From Terebella lapidaria (Eukaryota; Annelida; Polychaeta; Terebellida; Terebellidae), in contig OX424568.1 of the NCBI GenBank assembly GCA_949152475.1, forward strand, positions 5,493,667 to 5,557,666: 64,000 bases of DNA, written 5' to 3'. The position numbers and the translations under genes were made by a program. The notes below the pieces were generated by a model. The model was not told where the DNA came from, made no database searches, and worked only from the letters and a program-made list of their open reading frames with translations. Positions 48,238 through 59,659 of this stretch are shown one piece after another. Within the stretch, counting starts at the first letter, position 1, and each line of letters starts with the position of its first letter.

Positions 48238-51200
48238 CTTCTTCCGCCACTTTTGGTTTCCGGACGATAACTTTAGATTGCCTTGACGGATCCTTGTCAA
48301 ATTTTCATCGCAAGTCAGAAATGATATGAGGAAGAACCCTATTCTTTTTGAGCCGGATCGGAGGTCCGTGAGGTCCGTGAGGATGAAATCAAGGCTAATT
48401 TTAAGACTTGGTTTCCGGACGATAACTGGAAAAATATTTATGCAATAGTTGCAGAACTCTGCATGGAGGTTCATATGCCACCAGGGAAGAACCCTATTGA
48501 TTTTGGGATCGATCCGTCAAACGACCTTTGACCTAGAGGACAAAATAATTTTTTGCTGATTCATCCTTGAGGCTTCCTGCATATCTCGGAAACCGTGCGT
48601 CGTAGAGCGAAACGGACGTTATTTTCGGACTCGTCGCCCTAGACAAACATCTCTAGGGTGTACTTTTTTTTTTGATCCGGCTCCGAGGTCCGTGAGGTCC
48701 GTGAGGATGAAATCGAGGAACTTGGTTTCCGGACGATAACTCAAAAAATATTCAGGCAATAGTTGCAGAATTTTGCACGGAGGTTTATATATCACCAGGG
48801 AAGAACCCTATTGATTTTGGGATCGATACCTCAAACGACCTTTGACCTAGAGGTCGAAATAATTTTTTGCTGAGTCATCCTTGATTCATCCTGCATATCT
48901 CGGAAACGGTGCGTCGTAGAGCGAAACGGACGTTATTTTCGGACTCGTCGCACTAGACAAACATGTCTAAGGGGTATTATGGATGAACTTTGACCTTGAC
49001 CCGAAATTTTTTTGCCGAGTCGGCATTTTTCGTTTTCGTCGATATCTCGGAAACGGTGCGTCGTAGAGCGAAACGGACGTTATTTTCGGACTCGTCGCAC
49101 TAGACAAACATGTCTAAGGGGTATTATGGATGAACTTTGACCTTGACCCGAAATTTTTTTGCCGAGTCGGCATTTTTCGTTTTCGTCGATAACTCGGAAA
49201 CGGTGCGTCGTAGAGCGAAACGGACGTTATTTTCGGACTCGTCGCACTAGACAAACATGTCTAAGGGGAATTATGGATGAACTTTGACCTTGACCCGAAA
49301 TTTTTTTGCCGAGTCGGCATTTTTCGTTTTCGTCGATATCTCGGAAACGGTGCGTCGTAGAGCGAAACGGACGTTATTTTCGGACTCGTCGCACTAGACA
49401 AACATGTCTAAGGGGTATTATGGATGAACTTTGACCTTGACCCGAAATTTTTTTGCCGAGTCGGCATTTTTCGTTTTCGTCGATATCTCGGAAACGGTGC
49501 GTCGTAGAGCGAAACGGACGTTATTTTCGGACTCGTCGCACTAGACAAACATGTCTAAGGGGTATTATGGATGAACTTTGACCTTGACCCGAAATTTTTT
49601 TGCCGAGTCGGCATTTTTCGTTTTCGTCGATATCTCGGAAACGGTGCGTCGTAGAGCGAAACGGACGTTATTTTCGGACTCGTCGCACTAGACAAACATG
49701 TCTAAGGGGAATTATTGATGAACTTTGACCTCGACCCGAAATTTTTTTGCCGAGTCGGCATTTTTTGTTTTCGTCGATATCTCGGAAACGGTGCGTCGTA
49801 GAGCGAAACGGATGGTATTTTCGGACTCGTCGCCCTAGACAAACATGTCTAGCGGGTATTATGGATGAACTTTGACCTTGACCCGAAATTTGTCGACATT
49901 TTTCATTTTCGTCGATATCTAGTATTATAAATTATTCATCACACCGAAATGCCTCCAAGGCATCTTTAGGCCTTGACGTCTAGTTTCCTGCTAAGTAAGA
50001 TTCCGACTAAATTCAACTGGGGAAAAGCAACCGAATTGACCAGAAAAAAGTTGTGTATCAGATGACATGAGGTCTACAGAATTTATGTATTAGGCCTATA
50101 CATATAGTTGGGTGTAACTAATGATTAATTGATTGACAATTGATCAATCAATTTGAACATAATTTCCTTCACTAATATACTCTGGTCAGCACCAAACCTA
50201 CCATGCTTACAAGTTGACAAATCTGCCATGCATCAGCGCAGTACTAAGTTGACAGTCTTCCATTCCGGTATGTTGTATACAGGATCCTGGACAACATGCC
50301 AGTGACCTGGTGCTATCAAGTGGAGGCTGGACAGACCTACTGCTCCACTGGATTCCCAGTCGGTTGTTATGTCACCAACGAGGGCAAGAAGATGGATGCC
50401 TGCATCACCAATGTATGTATAATATCTGTCACGTAACTCTTCTGTAATATACATATCTCTCTTAAAATATCTTTTACCTCTACAGTCGAATTTGGATATT
50501 CTTCAATCAATAAATTTGCAATTAGCTGTGATTTTCTACGTTATATGTTCAGTGAATTTTGTTCAGAAGGTTTGCCCAAATAATTTCTTCAAATATTGCT
50601 ACTTAAGCATCGTCCATAACCTCAATGTTTCTCTCCACTGCACACAGACCAAGTTCAACCAGAAGGATACATACTACGTCTTCAACCACGTTGACGTTAC
50701 CATTGAATACCACACTGTCAACAAGGATGACTGGGCTGGGGAGTCGGTCAGCGCGGCTCGCCTGATCTCTGCCAAGCTCGTCCCACGCAGGTAACCATCT
50801 CATAACCATGTCGTTCTGTAGCCTCTGGGTTATCATGTTATGGAATTGGTTTAACTGTACAGTGTCAGTACTGTTGTTCTCTATGGGTTCTCTGTTGTCT
50901 AACCAGTTAGCAACTCATGAGTTTTATGAATGAAAAAATTAAACCATACTCCCTCCCTGCACAAGAGACGTAGTAGCGGAGCAATGTTTTGGTGGTGATT
51001 TATATATATATATCTTCTTTGCACCAGTATCGACAACTCTGGACCAGAGAAGTGCCAGTCACCAAATCCAAAAGGCATTCCAGGAAAGTGGGACGCCAAG
51101 TCGAAGGACGACGTCTCTATCACCTATACGTACAACGTCAAGTTCCAGGTCTGTACGGAGATTGTTGTTAAATACGGCATGACTACCCTCCACCGGCGTC

Positions 51201-54200
51201 AATTACACTGTCACACTTGAATGACTACAAATCACAAATGTTTGCAATACTAGACGAATACGGGTAAAACTGATAACTAAAGATTACCGACCCAGCGTTT
51301 GACGTTTTCCCATGTTTGCTGACAGGAGAATGACAAGATCAAGTGGTCGTCTCGCTGGGACTACATTCTGGACTCCATGCCACACACCAACATCCAGTGG
51401 TTCAGGTTAGATACTTCGATCAGAGACTTCAGGCCCAACAGAAAATGTTCATGTCTTTTGCTCGGAAATCTATGATATGTGCAACCGTTCAAATAACCGT
51501 TCAGTGTAGCTTGATTTGTGCCAATATAATGGAAAGTAATCACTAAAGTGCTGCATGTTGTGTTGACGTACGTAGTGATCGCAATTCGTAGTGATCGGAA
51601 TTCAATAAGCTCCTGTCCCGGTGCTAGTATTATCTGATGACGAGACATGATACGTTGACATCTAATGACAAGACGTTGTGTGTTGCAGCATCATGAACTC
51701 GCTGGTGATCGTTCTGTTCCTGTCTGGTATGGTGGCCATGATCATGCTGAGGACCCTTCACAAGGACATCGCTCGATACAACCAGATGGACAACTCCGTG
51801 AGTCTCTGCCACCAATTGAATACTCAGCAGTGGGCATGATGGGAACATATATTCAACCCGGATACTTGAAGCAACTGTGGGCAGTTCTGTAAAGAATCTT
51901 GGGAAACAGCGGGCGTTTTGAAAATAGTGCTAGCTCTGTGCATTAACATCAGAAAACACTACACAATAATTTGTAGATGACATGAACTCGTGACATGAAC
52001 TTGAATGGGAGTTCACCAGTGAAAATGATGAATCGGAAGAATATCACAATAAGTTGATATGCAAACACTTTGGGTAACCTCACCTTAACATTCAATGTAG
52101 AGTTGAGTATATTGTTTGTCACTGTGATTCCATAGAAATTTACTGACTCACCTACGACTCTCGTTCATTGCAGGAGGAGGCACAGGAGGAGTTCGGCTGG
52201 AAGCTCGTTCACGGCGACGTGTTCCGACCGCCCAGGAAGGGAATGCTACTGTCTATCTTCCTCGGCAGCGGTGTGCAAATCTTCTTCATGTCCCTCATCA
52301 CCCTCGGTAAGCTATTCATTCCCCGCTCACCACAAGCTCGCCTACTGCATAGATGATCTTGTGCGATTTGATGTCATGTGTGTACCACGTATCATGTGGT
52401 ATCCTATCTTTGATGTCACAGAAAACTGTAAAAACGCTGAATTTGCTTCCTAGAATTGGTATCTAGAGTTTCCTGTGCTGAAAAGTACTATTTCTTGTTT
52501 CACAGCGTTTGCATGTATGGGTTTTCTGTCACCTGCCAACCGTGGTTCTCTGATGACCTGCGTCCTTGTTCTATACGTGTGCCTGGGCACACCCAGTGGA
52601 TACGTCTCGGCTCGTATCTACAAAAGTATGTATTACCTCACGCTGGAAATGCGACTAAAGGTCAAAAATATACTCCTGGGCTCAGTTGATTGTTCAACTG
52701 TGGATGCTACATGGAAAATATTTTCTGTTTCTGTGCAGTGTTCGGTGGAGAGAAATGGAAGAGTAATGTTCTTCTGAACGCGTTCTTGTGCCCTGGGTGA
52801 GTGTTATCTTGACTTTAATTACCATGAAGAACAGGTGGTTTGATAACAAATATCATTCTGTTTTATCAAACACAAAGTTTAATTGAAAAAATGCCCACCA
52901 AGGTATTTTGGTACGAAGTATAAGCTGCAGTATCAGTGTCTCATGTCAGATGAGTAGAATCTGTTGATAGATCTAAGGGCTCTATGTCATGCCGTATCAT
53001 ATCAAATGTTTAATATCTGTTGGCAGCATCGTGTTCGGGATATTCTTCCTGCTGAACCTGATCCTCTGGGGCAAGCACAGCAGTGCCGCGATTCCATTCA
53101 CCACACTGCTCGCCCTCCTCGCTCTCTGGTTCGGGATCTCTGTGCCCCTCACCTTCGTGGGAGCGTACTTCGGCTTTAAGAAACGGGTAAGTGTTGCCTG
53201 TAAGTCATGGTACAGTTGCTATAAATTGGGAACCTTTTCTTGGGGAATTCCAGATTATTGGAGGGTCATTCCCTTGTCGCCATTGGTTTAAACAGACTCT
53301 GAATATTTGTAATAAAACTTGCATGCACAATGTCATCTGTCTTGGTCTTTGCATGGCTCTTTCCCTTCTGGTAGCCGGTAAGTTCTGTCTAAATCCTGTG
53401 TCTGGTTATTACTCATGGTGGCAATTTGCTGGATGTTAGGTGGCAGCTCCAAGTTATGTGTTGTATTTATGCCCCGAAAGCGGTTAGAGAAGGTACATTG
53501 TACATTCAGGTGAAACAAAAATAGTTTTTATGACGCGTTTGTGAATAAACATTCAGATTATAATCATATATGGCTCAAATGTACCGTTAAGCTTCCAATA
53601 CTGCAAGACCAAGACAGTGTTTAGGTTCTATATCGGATAGGCTCATTTTGGGTCCAAACTTTGTGTATATATGTATATAGATATATTTGGTTTTTACACA
53701 AATACTATTTGTGGGGCTGGATTGCTAAGTTTTTACATGGGATTCATAGATGTACAAAGCAAGAAATTTTTTACTTTGTGACCTGTTATAAATTGTTCTC
53801 AAAATGCTGAAGAAAAGATATTAACTTGCCAATAAACAAGTACGAAAGCCCAATATTTTAGCAGATCATGACCCTGATGAATTTGTATTGTTTGACCTTG
53901 ACAGCCGATTGAGCACCCTGTGCGCACAAACCAGATCCCGCGTCAGATCCCGGACCAGTCCTTCTACACGAGGCCTCTCCCCGGGATTGTGATGGGCGGA
54001 GTGCTGCCCTTCGGCTGTATCTTCATCCAGCTCTTCTTCATCCTCAACAGCCTCTGGTATATGCCAATTGTAGGAAGTAAATGTGGAGTTTGAGATCGTG
54101 AATAGTGTACAAGTTTCTCGAGAAGCTTATAAAATTGTTCAAACTGAGGCATGGTCTGTCTCGTTCCTAAAATGCTTTTGCAATGGATGACTTAAATACT

Positions 54201-54939
54201 ACATGTATATTATGTGAGAGTAAGTAAAGGGTGAAAATGTAGAAAGCCACCTTGTTATGCTGTCCACCAAACCCAGACAATCGAGAGGGCTTGCGCAGAA
54301 TGTAATTCAGCGACCGAATAATAGCAACCAAAGTCACATTTGACATTATCCTCATTATGTCGCTACAGGTCGCACCAGATGTACTACATGTTCGGGTTCC
54401 TGTTCCTTGTCTTCATCATTCTCCTGATCACGTGTTCCGAGGCCACGATCCTGCTGTGTTACTTCCACCTCTGCGCGGAGGACTATCACTGGTGGTGGCG
54501 GTCTTTCCTCACCAGCGGATTCACCGCTATTTATTTCTTCTTCTACTGTGTGCACTACTACGTCTCCAAGCTGGAGATTGAGGGTTTTGCCAGCTCCTTC
54601 CTCTACTTCGGATACACCATCATCATGGTCTTCGCCTTCTTCTTGCTCACAGGTTTGTATTTCAGGGACAGAAAATTAATGAAGCAATCAATTCAAGCTT
54701 TTTTGTTGGCCTGTGTCATAGGTTTCTGATTAGACAGTATTTTCTGCAATCATCTTTTTGCTGATGTGTTAAATGTTTTTGTACATAGCTATGAAAGTAT
54801 CTCAATGTTTATAAAATTTGTAGGCCAAATTTTGCCATTCACTGCATTTGTTTATCTCTCTTTCCTTCCAGGAACAATTGGATTTTTCGCGTGTTTCTGG
54901 TTCGTCACAAAGATTTACAGTGTTGTGAAAGTCGACTGA
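42160..54939 (+). CDS. TM9SF2: Transmembrane 9 superfamily member 2 orthologue, 661 aa, 16 exons
   Basis: Exons: 42160-42288, 47014-47081, 47560-47659, 47951-48081, 50283-50412, 50648-50790, 51028-51148, 51326-51405, 51689-51797, 52174-52306, 52506-52625, 52739-52796, 53027-53186, 53905-54056, 54369-54652 and 54872-54939. All are GT-AG, and the sum is exactly 662 codons. A signal peptide ([16 protein letters not shown]) precedes the family hallmark [13 protein letters not shown] lumenal domain of about 270 residues follows, then nine membrane spans (first [17 protein letters not shown]). The C-terminus VKVD fits the K-x-D/E signal that keeps TM9 proteins in the Golgi through COPI. Length is close to human TM9SF2 (663). 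TM9SF2 acts in endosomal/Golgi trafficking and glycan enzyme localisation. Introns 1, 2 and 4 host repeats listed separately. Confidence 0.96.
42396..42606. mobile_element. 210-bp MITE in TM9SF2 intron 1
   Basis: ACGAGCCATCCGTCCTAACT at the left and its reverse complement at the right begin inverted arms of about 46 bp, with one base change near GCCCCATT/ATGCGGC. TA lies at both edges. There is no coding capacity. Confidence 0.8.
45637..46007. mobile_element. 371-bp fold-back element made of 20-bp repeats
   Basis: AATTCCCATTACGA at the left is inverted at the right as TCGTAATGGGAATT. Inside the arms are GCGAGCTGCGACCTGC-type repeats. The left half carries about five 20-bp units AAACTGCGACCTGCGAGGTT. 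It lies in TM9SF2 intron 1. Confidence 0.75.
46181..46228 (+). repeat. (CATTC)n microsatellite
   Basis: About nine uninterrupted pentamers in TM9SF2 intron 1. Confidence 0.9.
46507..46665 (+). mobile_element. tRNA-derived SINE in TM9SF2 intron 1
   Basis: The head resembles a tRNA: an A-box-like TTCAGTTATAGAGCG, an anticodon-arm region GTTTACCTCACAAACG, and an exact B-box GGTTCGATCCC at 46559-46569. Downstream, GTCCTTCGGCCCGTAGAGGA and ATTAAAC recall the conserved central motif of many metazoan tRNA-SINEs. Arm pairing is imperfect and other sequence follows directly, so it is a SINE or tRNA fossil, not a working tRNA gene. The 3' boundary is uncertain. Confidence 0.6.
47209..47559 (+). repeat. 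42-bp array in TM9SF2 intron 2 carrying exon 3-start copies
   Basis: About seven units of CTCTAAGGCCACACTAACTG plus AATGTTTGACTTCTGTCTAAG-type sequence; starts at 47221 and 47263 are 42 bp apart. The segment TTTGACTTCTGTCT of each unit matches the first bases of exon 3 (from 47560). A near-copy of the acceptor tract (GTTGTTGCCTGACAG, AG at 47207-47208) precedes the array, and the real one (GTTGTTGCTCGACAG) follows it. Confidence 0.88.
48154..49983 (+). mobile_element. Helentron/HINE-like tandem-repeat element, intact copy in TM9SF2 intron 4
   Basis: It starts TAATTAAGGCATTTCGGCAG, a hairpin closed by GAAATGCCTT, followed by GGTTTTAGCAGAA, a T-run of about 37 and a conserved block. About seven units of exactly 147 bp follow (GATATCTCGG at 49041, 49335, 49482, 49629 and 49776; 49188 reads GATAACTCGG). 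The end has a hairpin, ATGCCTCCAAGGCAT, then CTTGACGTCTAG, with a host T after CTAG. The subterminal motif GGCATTTCGG is inverted between the ends. CTAG|T, the 3' hairpin, subterminal inversions and an internal array are traits of non-autonomous Helitron relatives. There is no coding sequence. Confidence 0.8.
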
Positions 54940-56815
54940 TCAACCTGCGTCTTTTATGCATCACTACAACATTCATAGGCGATTGGGGGCGTGTGTGTGT
55001 GTGTGGTGACGTCAGAGACGTCTTAACTACAGGTCAAAGATCCTTACAGAATGCAAATATATAATAATATTTAAGTGGTCATTCATTTGGTGGGACAAAA
55101 CAACAATTGTCTGCATTCAGTGGGTGTAGAGAGAAGTCCTATGCTATGGTTTTCGTAGGTGTAAAGTAAAATTGCCTCATTATAGATGCAGTTAATATGT
55201 GGACCCTGTGTTTGTATTTTGTGAGGATCTTTTGAATCCACAAAGTGTGATATTTACATGTGAATCTGATCAAGTTAGCCAGCCATATTTGTACGTATGA
55301 AAGTTATTCAGACATGAATGTGGAGTGAGAACTATATATTTTGACCTTGGAATTAATACCTGTGTGTTTTAATGTTGTATTCTTTCATTATATATTGTTC
55401 TTCCTAAAATAAGCAATATATTCAGAAACTAATTGCCAGCATAAGATAGATTTTTTTTCCGTGTGTACATCATTGAAAACCGTGCACCTCCATACAATGT
55501 TGGAAATTGGGGCAGGCTTGAATTAATGGACAGGAAATTGTAGAATTAGGTTTACTTGTACATATGTTGTGACAATTTTATAGCTTTGAGCAATGATTTG
55601 GCATTCCATTATTTACAATGAGCAAGATGGTAATGAAATCAAGAGATTTGATGGAACCAGAAGCATTTTTCATTTTAAATCAACATCAGTATTTTGAACA
55701 TTTCACAGGATGCAGAAATGTCTGTGAGTAATGAGAGGATGCGAGTGAAAGGCAAGAAATGAATATCAACTGATGTCGAGACAGTTCATTGTAGTTAGTT
55801 GCTATTTAAAGATGAAGATTGTAACCTCACAAACTTTCGTGTGTCCATTTGCTTCGTCTGTGTTGTCCTAGTATTGCATTATATTCCTGAGAACACACAT
55901 TTTCACTGTGGTATGAACGCTTAAAATTGTGTATAAATTGGTTGTTTTTTTTTTCGCTACCGCGGGGTTGCTTGTTTATCTGTAAATAGTACCAAATTTG
56001 TATATTGACCATGAAGGAGGGTGTATATCTTTGTACAATGTGTGGGTCTGTGAGGGAGGTAGCTTGGATAGCACAAATCATTACACAATACAGCAACATT
56101 TTACACAGTAACGTAAGGTTTCTCAGAATTCGTGTTTAACTTGCACTTGTCAGTGTATCGTAATTTATACATTCTGTGATCTGCCTGAGACTAAGCTATC
56201 TGTCCATTTTATTTGCAGTCATATCATTCAAGTATGCATGTATTAATATTTCCCATCAATTTCTGGAATATGATCTCAGTTTTGGCCCATTGGAAATGTA
56301 CATGTACCTAATAAACCCATTGGAAATATACCTAATAAAGTTATGTGCCCTAGTGACCTTGACCTTTCCCAACATGTGGTATCAATGTCTAGGTATGTTG
56401 TGGGATCGAACGACTGCTTGGGAGAAAAGAGAATTTCTTCACTGGGGGTCTGTCTGTATGCTCAGATGATATACATGTCTGTAACTTTGTAACATATGGC
56501 AGAAGTTATTGCGACATTGTTTTGTGGGGGATGACCTTACGGTCGAGGAAAATCATTTCATTTACCAGTATCCATTGTAAACTGTTAACATTGAATCACT
56601 CGAGAAAACGGAAAAATGCAACTTTAGTCCCTATTTATACACATTATATTTTGTACGAGGTCGGTTTTGATATGTGTAATTGATATGTAAAATCCTCCAA
56701 AGACGTAATGGTTTTCCTGTCTGTGAGGTCATCCCCCTCAGGTCCGTGAATGGACTCGTGGGATTTGTTTGTAGAATATTATTACTGAATAAAATAACTT
56801 TACAATGAACAGATC
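54940..56815 (+). other. TM9SF2 3' UTR and poly(A) signal
   Basis: Long AT-rich sequence after the stop. AATAAA occurs at 56788-56793, with earlier candidates near 56307 and 56333. A short (GT)n lies at 54991-55005. No other gene is seen. Confidence 0.5.
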
Positions 56816-57562
56816 TTGATTATTCATTTTATCATATACTGGGTATTTCACATGGTTTAAGGATTGACTGTGGGTAACAAACCAAACACTGTGGTGAGCC
56901 GCTCTCCCATTCATATAAACATGAAGCTAACAAAATCAGCAAGACTAACCCACCTTTCTTCCTGAAACTTCATTAACAGAGATATGTATAGCCATGGATG
57001 GTGAACCGAGACATGATTTTATAAAAAGTATCAGGGATTGTACAAAGTGATGATTATAGATATCACTTTTACATGCGTCAGATCTTGAGCGTTACAAACA
57101 AGCTGTTGTTGGTATGTACGTTTTGTTGTGTGACCATCCAATAATAGATGCATATATGACTTGAATTTCTGCGACAGGAATACAATAGGCAGATTTGGTG
57201 CACCCGAGCACAACTCACAAGTGAGCTTTACTAGCATTACTAGTTGTCCGCATTGAAAAATAATCCTGCCGTTGGGCATGTTTTGAGTGTACCTTGTCTT
57301 TTGAGAAATAAGTCACAAAATGACATTTGAAAATGACAATTATCAGACAATTAATCATATAACCAAGTCTGGGTTGGTGATCCTTGATGGCTATAGGTCG
57401 CCACAGTAAATTCTGATGCCAAATGGATGTTTGCAAGGAGAACTGGCGCATTCCAGATTCGGAATTTTACACGCAGTTCGTCCTCAAGCATTCACTTTGC
57501 ATGTGGATATCATGCAAATCATGTCACACAATTCATTCATGGATGTAATCACTAACAATCAA
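56816..57562. other. Intergenic spacer, no feature recognised
   Basis: AT-rich sequence without recognisable coding or repeat structure, between the TM9SF2 3' end and a mobile element. Confidence 0.4.
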
Positions 57563-59490
57563 CTAGACGTCAAGGCCTAAAGATGCCTTGGAGGCATTTC
57601 GGTGTGATGATTAATTTATAATATATACTAGATATCGACGAAAACGAGAAATGCCGACTCGGCAAAAAAATTTCGGGTCAAGGTCAAAGTTCATCCATAA
57701 TACCCCTTAGACATGTTTGTCTAGGGCGACGAGTCCGAAAATAACGTCCGTTTCGCTCTACGACACACCGTTCCCGAGATATCGACGAAAACGAGAAATG
57801 CCGACTCGGAAAAAAAATTTGGGGTCAAGGTCAAAGTCCATCCATAATACAATTTAGACATGTTTGTCTAGGGCGCCGAGTCCGAAAATAACGTCCGTTT
57901 CGCTCTACGACACACCGTTCCCGAGATATCGACGAAAACGAAAAATGCCGATTCGGCAAAAAAATTTCGGGTCAAGGTCAAAGTTCATCCATAATACCCC
58001 TTAGACATGTTTGTCTAGGGCGACGAGTCCGAAAATAACGTCCGTTTCGCTCTACGACACACCGTTTCCGAGATATCGACGAAAACGAAAAATGCCGACT
58101 CGGCAAAAAAAATTCGTGTCAAGGTCAAAGTTCATCCATTATACCCTTAAGACATGTTTGTCTAGGGCGACGAGTCCGAAAATAACGTCCGTTTCGCTCT
58201 ACGAAGCACCGTTTCCGAGATATCGACGAAAACGAAAAATGCCGACTCGGCAAAAAAATTTCGGGTCAAGGTCAAAGATCATCCATAATACCCCTTAGGC
58301 ATGTTTGTCTAGGGCGACGAGTCCGAAAATAACGTCCGTTTCGCTCTACGAAGCACCGTTTCCGAGATATCGACGAAAACGAAAAATGCCGACTCGGCAA
58401 AAAAATTTCGGGTCAAGGTCAAAGTTCATCCATAATACCCCTTAGACATGTTTGCCTAGGGCGACGAGTCCGAAAATAACGTCCGTTTCGCTCTACGACG
58501 CACCGTTTCCGAGATATCGACGAAAACGAAAAATGCCGACTCGGCAAAAAAATTTGGGGTCAAGGTCAAAGTTCATCCATAATACCCCTTAGACATGTTT
58601 GTCTAGGGCGACGAGTCCGAAAATAACGTCCGTTTCGCTCTAGGACGCACCGTTTCCGAGATATCGACGAAAACGAAAAATGCCGACTCGGCAAAAAAAT
58701 TTGGGGTCAAGGTCAAAGTTCATCCATATTACCCCTTAGACATGTTTGTCTAGGGCGACGAGTCCGAAAATAACGTCCGTTTCGCTCTACGACGCACCGT
58801 TTCCGAGATATGCAGGATGCCTCAAGGATGACTCAGCAAAAAATTATTTCGACCTCTAGGTCAAAGGTCGTTTGACGTATCGATCCCAAAATCAATAGGG
58901 TTCTTCCCTGTTGATATATAAACCTCCGTGCAAAATTCTGCAACTATTGCCTGAATATTTTTCGAGTTATCGTCCGGAAACCAAGTTTCAAGATCAGCCT
59001 CGATTTCATCCTCAAGGACCTCACGGACCTCGGAGCCGGATCAAAAAAAATAATACACCCTAGAGATGTTTGTCTAGGGCGACGAGTCCGAAAATAACGT
59101 CCGTTTCGCTCTACGATGCACGGTTTCTGAGATATGCAGGAAGCCTCAAGGATGAATCAGCAAAAAATTATTTCGACCTCTAGGTCAAAGGTCGTTTGAC
59201 GGATCGATCCCAAAATCAATAGGGTTCTTCCCTGGTGGCATATGAACCTCCATGCAGAGTTCTGCAACTATTGCGTAAATATTTTTCCAGTTATCGTCCG
59301 GAAACCAAGTCTCAAAATTAGCCTTGATTTCATCCTCACGGACCTCACGGACCTCGGATACGGCTCAAAAAGAATAGGGTTCTTCCACATATCATTTCTG
59401 ACTTGTGGTGAAAATTTGACTAGAATCCGTCAAGGCAATCTAAAGTTATCGTCCGGAAACCAAAAGTGGCGGAAGAAGAAAAAAAAGAAG

Positions 59491-59521
<31 letters not shown>

Positions 59522-59564
59522 CTGCTAAAACCATAAAGGCATTTCTGCCGAAATGCCTTAATTA
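57563..59564 (-). mobile_element. Helentron/HINE-like tandem-repeat element, intact minus-strand copy
   Basis: Reverse orientation of the 48154-49983 copy. On the minus strand it ends CTAG followed by T (57563) and starts TAATTAAGGC (59564). It has about eight 147-bp units, two copies of a longer 5' block with CCCAAAATCAATAGGGTTCT, and an A-run (plus strand) of about 40. Each unit carries AGGTCAAAGTTCA (for example 57681-57693). Confidence 0.82.
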
Positions 59565-59659
59565 TACCAGATTAAAAATATTGTGCGGTGCCAGGCCTAT
59601 ATCAAGAAAACTTAACAGGTACTGACGATATTAAAGGTTGTTCATGCACCTGGCAATGT

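Noticed and set aside
48190..48474. Frame starting [11 protein letters not shown] in Helentron-like copies (also 59242-59625)
   Set aside because: It is shared only because the element copies are similar. It runs into a homopolymer encoding poly-Lys and has no recognisable domain.
52964..53291. Alternative frames over TM9SF2 exon 13
   Set aside because: They read through a spliced exon whose family-matching frame is already assigned.
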